Assembly: GCA_016617855.1 (NCBI GenBank)
Contig: JAECUM010003262.1
Coordinates: 1-64,000, forward strand
Reading direction: 5' to 3'
DNA from: Megalonaias nervosa
Taxonomy: Eukaryota; Mollusca; Bivalvia; Unionida; Unionidae
Length of the DNA stretch: 64,000 nucleotides
Shown here: positions 61,319-64,000 of the stretch, one piece after another
Numbering within the stretch: position 1 is the first letter of the stretch
How the letters are laid out: each line of letters starts with the position of its first letter
Program-made: the position numbers and the translations under genes
Notes under the pieces: model-generated
The model's database searches: none
Seen by the model: only the letters and a program-made list of their open reading frames with translations
What the model was told of the DNA's origin: nothing

Positions 61319-61334
61319 AGCCCTGAAAAGGACT
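61319..61334 (-). terminator. Histone-type 3' stem-loop, gene C
   Basis: Minus strand AGTCCTTTTCAGGGCT: a 6-bp stem with one T-G wobble and loop TTTC, preceded by an A-rich stretch and followed by AAAC. It starts 15 bases after the gene C stop codon, almost the gene A spacing. Confidence 0.8.
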
Positions 61335-61349
61335 GTTTTTTTTTTTATG

Positions 61350-61736
61350 TTAACGGGAGTAATGGCAATCTTTTTTACTGTCTAAGATTGCGTCCCCGTC
61401 TGGCGATATACGATACGGTCTGCTTCTGCGGAAAGAGAAAGAGAATTCCTTGGTGTCTACTCGACAGTCCACAAAACCTCTGTCTGGTTCTTGCTGTTGC
61501 TGCTGTTGTTGCTGCTGTTGTTCTTCTCTCTGCTTCTTCTGAAGTCTGTACATCTCAGTCCATTCTTCTTGTTCTTTCTTGATTTCCTTTCTGAAGACCT
61601 CATCTATTAGGTCTTGGGCTATAGCTAACATCCTGACATTCTCTATCTCTTCAGGTTTAGGTATCAGGTTTAGCCTGACACGATGTAAACTGACGTAAGC
61701 TTCGTTCAGCTGGGCTAGTCTGGAAGGCATGGTCAT
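61350..61736 (-). CDS. Polinton small gene C, helical protein with polyglutamine
   Basis: 128 codons from ATG 61,736 to TAA. This start is chosen over in-frame 61,796 because the TATA box at 61,783-61,788 would put transcription start near 61,755, and because MTMPSRLAQL matches gene B's N-terminus. Layout: short N-terminal motif; helix NVRMLAIAQDLIDEVFRKEI; Lys/Glu/Gln coiled region; ten Gln in a row; basic C-terminal region FSFSFRRSRPYR and GDAILDSKKD. No domain recognised. Paralogy to A and B is inferred from the aligned helix pattern. No lesion seen, so this is the best-preserved cassette member. Confidence 0.75.
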   Translation of the reverse strand: MTMPSRLAQLNEAYVSLHRVRLNLIPKPEEIENVRMLAIAQDLIDEVFRKEIKKEQEEWTEMYRLQKKQREEQQQQQQQQQQEPDRGFVDCRVDTKEFSFSFRRSRPYRISPDGDAILDSKKDCHYSR

Positions 61737-61738
61737 AG

Positions 61739-61821
61739 GTTGACGAGTCAACAGTGGATGGTCAAACTGGAGACCAACCCGCTTTATATGGTTCAAACGC
61801 GGACGCGATAGAAAACATCCC
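61739..61821 (-). promoter_or_regulatory. Gene C promoter: upstream element, TATA, palindrome
   Basis: Minus strand: GGGATGTTTTC, a diverged middle, GTCCGCG (61,821-61,797), then TATAAA (61,788-61,783), then GTTGACTCGTCAAC (61,752-61,739; one central mismatch to a palindrome). TATA-to-palindrome distance is 36 bases, against 35 in gene B. Confidence 0.83.
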
Positions 61822-61954
61822 TACTCGGTTTTAGTGTCGGAACGTTATGATAGCTTATGTCATGGTGAGGGATAGAGAGAAAGTCAAAGAGCATATATTC
61901 ACAATGTTTTTGAAAACAAACAACAGACACATTTTTTTTCAAAACACAACATTT

Positions 61955-61960
61955 TTTATT
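61955..61960 (-). terminator. AATAAA poly(A) signal after the protease gene
   Basis: Minus strand AATAAA, 46 bases after the protease stop. A GTAACAA triplet repeat (three copies, about 61,969-61,990 on plus) lies in between. The capsid-to-protease genes thus end with an ordinary poly(A) signal, unlike the three small genes. Confidence 0.75.
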
Positions 61961-62005
61961 CAACCAACAAGTAACAAGTAACAAGTAACAATAACATCAA
62001 GCAAA

Positions 62006-62563
62006 TTATTTTTGACAAGGTTGACAACGTTGTGAAATCATGTGAGATTTCCATTGATGGATGTCATGAGGCCATTGATGTACACTACGTTTCCTAGCTA
62101 AAGACAAAAGATAACCATAATGGTCACAAAACCATCGATCTACTTTCTCATCGTTTCTAGAAGAGTGACAATCAAAATAAGTCACTACATGTTCTAAAGG
62201 ATATCCAAGACTGCGTTGATGAAGAAAATACACACAATATTGCCCACACACCATGGAATCTGTGCCTTGTAATTTCACATTATTGTATCGTGTCGTCTGT
62301 TCATTTCTTCTCATAAAGTCAATGATATCCTATTCCAAAGGGGGTAATCCATACGAATCAAAATATTCCACACAATCCTCTTGAGGGAAGTAGACGGCAA
62401 ACCAGTGAGTTCCTGGGAGATGACTTTCGTCCGTGTTGATGACATAAGCTTGATCGCCTTGAGGTTTGCGATGAGGTAGTTCATCTTTAGCGCACACGAC
62501 AGGATTCCAAGAAGCAATATACGAACTATTGTTCAAAAGGTAATAAAGTTCCCAGGTATCCAT
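62006..62563 (-). pseudogene. Polinton adenovirus-type cysteine protease (C5/adenain-like), one in-frame TAG
   Basis: Reads from ATG 62,563 through GTHWFAVYF (catalytic His) and FDSYGLPPLE (acidic residue) to a TAG at 62,332-62,330. The same frame resumes for about 107 codons containing MVCGQYCVYF, with the Gln and catalytic Cys, and ends at 62,006. This His-Asp/Glu-Gln-Cys order is that of the protease that matures Polinton and adenovirus capsids, acting on capsid precursors. Total length, about 185 codons, is normal. It starts 19 bases after the upstream gene's stop codon. The TAG separates His from Cys, so the product is inactive unless the stop is read through or is a sequencing error. 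Confidence 0.87.
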
Positions 62564-62582
62564 TTTTTGTTTTGTTGTTTTT

Positions 62583-63089
62583 TCACAGGTAATGATAAGT
62601 CATCAATTCAATTCTGACTTTTTGTTTGAAACAATCTGTCAAGTAGCCGTTTCTTCGCCTCGTCTCCGCACTCTGGGCTAAGAGAGATTTGATGCGATAG
62701 ATCTCTAGAGTAGACAATGGAGGGTAGGAATGATCACGCAAGCCTTTATACCACTCATGCAACACTGCTTCTTCCGAGATGAGACTCCAAGCGTCGTCCA
62801 GATACTCCTCCAATTTTTCTTCTTGACTCATCATCATACATTTATCGTGTTGAATTTGACTGGGATGATCGTTTTGACATCCATGACAATATTTCTTGGA
62901 CAATTCCGTAATTGTATTCGCCAGGTGTTTGGCAAAACAGGACACTAAATGTTGTTCTTGTTCTGGCCATCTGGACTTGACTACTACCTCGTCCTCTTTG
63001 TCTTGCTCTTGGGGTTCTGTTTTCACGCTATCCTCCCATTCCATGTCCAAAGATTCTCCATCGTTCAATGAGGGATAGGAGTCTTCCAT
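62583..63089 (-). CDS. Polinton-associated protein with CxxC..H..H..C motif, function unknown
   Basis: 168 codons, intact, from ATG 63,089. The first 45 residues are acidic (DMEWEDSVKTEPQEQDKEDE). The core has YCHGCQNDHPSQIQHDKC, spacing C-x2-C-x3-H-x5-H-x2-C, which looks like a zinc-binding knot. It is followed by EEYLDDAWSLI and a basic C-terminus. It lies 5 bases after the capsid gene stop and 19 bases before the protease, a tight co-oriented set. I recall similar small proteins in animal Polinton-like loci next to the capsid gene, but I cannot name a function; a virion or DNA-packaging role is a guess. Confidence 0.75.
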   Translation of the reverse strand: MEDSYPSLNDGESLDMEWEDSVKTEPQEQDKEDEVVVKSRWPEQEQHLVSCFAKHLANTITELSKKYCHGCQNDHPSQIQHDKCMMMSQEEKLEEYLDDAWSLISEEAVLHEWYKGLRDHSYPPLSTLEIYRIKSLLAQSAETRRRNGYLTDCFKQKVRIELMTYHYL

Positions 63090-63094
63090 TGTGT

Positions 63095-64000
63095 CTAATA
63101 GTCTAGAATGACTTCTCTCAAACTGTTGATTTCGATGGTATTATCGAATTCGGCATACAAGATGACGTTGACCGTCTCGGTGAGCGCTTCTGCAAACTGA
63201 AGTTCCACACGCAGTTGACCCGATTTTATAGGGTGGAAATGTCCCTCGTCGCTACCTTGGTCTGGAGTGAAATCAAAGGCCCACAAAGTGTAACCTCCGA
63301 CATAATCTTGGTACGAAATACCGTGACTCGCGTTGGTTTATCTAGTTGCCCCGTAGCTTCGTACAGGGACAAGTACGATCTCAAGTAATTCTTCTGGGCA
63401 AAGGTAGGTTCAAAGGGTCTGGTACACAAAGTCTTGCCATCGCGACTGACTTCGATCTTGGACACTCTGTAGTGCTTAAACTGGAAAGGATTTTGATCGT
63501 GGGCTCCGTTGAGGGCTGAATTACTGACGATGCCAACGATTAAACGTTTGGGTAACTGTCCTTGGAACAGATGATCTTCGATCTTGGATCGGAGTCCAGC
63601 AGCAATGGTGAATGTTTTCACTTCTACACGTCGTATTGGATACTTGGCGGTCGATCTGCTCAATGTTTGACTGATGTCGTTTCCCGCTTTAGGTAACACT
63701 TCTACACGACGCACGTAAAGTCTGGCTTCTTGGATGATGGCTTTGTACTCGTTGGCATGAGCCATCAAATGGAAAGCGACACTGCTGCGATTGAGTCTCA
63801 GGCGAATATCCACTCCGTTCAGCAAATACTTGTCTTGCAACCACATGTCCAAATGCAAACGATCCATCAGTTCTAAATTACGACCTTGCAGGATTTTCCT
63901 TCGACGGTTGTTAAAACCCACATTGTGAGAATTGTCATCTGCTGTCAGGGCTGTGTCGTTAAACGTGTCTTCACCTGCGGTGTCAGGTTTCCATACCACG
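63095..64000 (-). pseudogene. Polinton major capsid protein, C-terminal part, frameshifted
   Basis: The frame is open from the right window edge to 63,226 and holds the bulk of the visible protein (for example LHLDMWLQDKYLLNGVDI and FKHYRVSKIEV). True similarity changes frame near 63,337-63,343. From there GYTLWAFDFTPD, SGQLRVELQF and ETVNVILYAEFDNTIEI run in another frame to the stop at 63,095. This ending is that of the double-jelly-roll capsid protein of animal Polintons, often annotated as 'F54H12.2-like'. The shift is one base. The N-terminal part lies outside the window. It is the first gene of the capsid / zinc-ligand / protease set. Confidence 0.83.

Larger units (their letters stand above)
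58898..64000 (-). mobile_element. Polinton/Maverick-type element, left end (continues past right edge)
   Basis: All genes are on the minus strand: capsid protein, zinc-ligand protein, adenain-like protease, then small genes C, B and A. The left boundary is inferred at AGTAGTGTAGTGG (58,898), because Polintons usually begin with AG and the repeated terminal motifs start there. The matching terminus, polymerase B, integrase and ATPase would lie beyond 64,000. Polintons are self-synthesising DNA transposons encoding virus-type capsid genes. This copy has at least three coding lesions. Confidence 0.8.

Noticed and set aside
63330..63345. Programmed -1 frameshift in the capsid gene
   Set aside because: No canonical slippery site, and neighbouring genes also carry lesions; decay or an indel error is simpler.

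Overview
This window looks like nuclear DNA of a lophotrochozoan animal, most likely a bivalve mollusc. It is AT-rich, holds one very long intron-rich gene, and its introns are full of tRNA-derived SINEs, hAT and pogo DNA transposons, DIRS-like and CR1/L2-like retroelement relics and short tandem repeats. There is no prokaryotic gene organisation. The taxon is inferred from repeat style and protein similarity, not proven.

Positions 1-55,820 are occupied by one minus-strand gene, TRIM37, a RING / B-box / coiled-coil / MATH E3 ubiquitin ligase. I resolved 20 coding exons by hand, from the ATG at 55,820 to an exon ending at 4,007. Every junction is GT..AG and the reading phase closes across all 20 exons (2,524 nt, 841 codons plus one base). 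The last exon(s), stop codon and poly(A) site were not found and probably lie beyond the left edge. RING is in exons 2-3, B-box in 5-6, coiled coil in 6-8, MATH in 9-12; exons 13-20 form an acidic or charged, poorly conserved tail. Intron contents include a pogo-type element (363-1782), a hAT transposase pseudogene (about 5.08-5.88 kb), two DIRS-like relics (about 12.8-15.2 and 28.5-30.6 kb), a hAT MITE with a perfect 8-bp target duplication (37,107-37,493), a 2.9-kb hAT element with a perfect 8-bp target duplication (50,676-53,585) and an older relative (about 47.8-49.9 kb), several SINEs with target duplications, and several dispersed tandem families.

Positions 55.8-58.9 kb are intergenic, with a broken non-LTR reverse transcriptase (about 56.6-58.15 kb) and microsatellites.

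From about 58,898 to beyond the right edge lies one end of a Polinton/Maverick-type virus-like DNA transposon. All its genes are on the minus strand. Reading leftward: the C-terminal part of the major capsid protein (frameshifted), a compact CxxC..H..H..C protein, an adenovirus-type cysteine protease interrupted by one in-frame TAG, an AATAAA poly(A) signal, then three small genes that I call C, B and A. The terminus carries four copies of a short repeat and an inverted repeat with TGACGTCA in each arm.

The most unusual part is the C-B-A cassette. Each gene has the same upstream element followed by a TATA box. Each is followed by a stem-loop of replication-dependent histone-mRNA type and then a purine-rich element at the histone-downstream-element position. 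The predicted products are charged helical proteins that look like diverged paralogues. I know of no description of histone-type 3' ends on Polinton genes, but I could not search for one. The copy carries several lesions, so it is probably a decaying relic whose regulatory signals are still legible.
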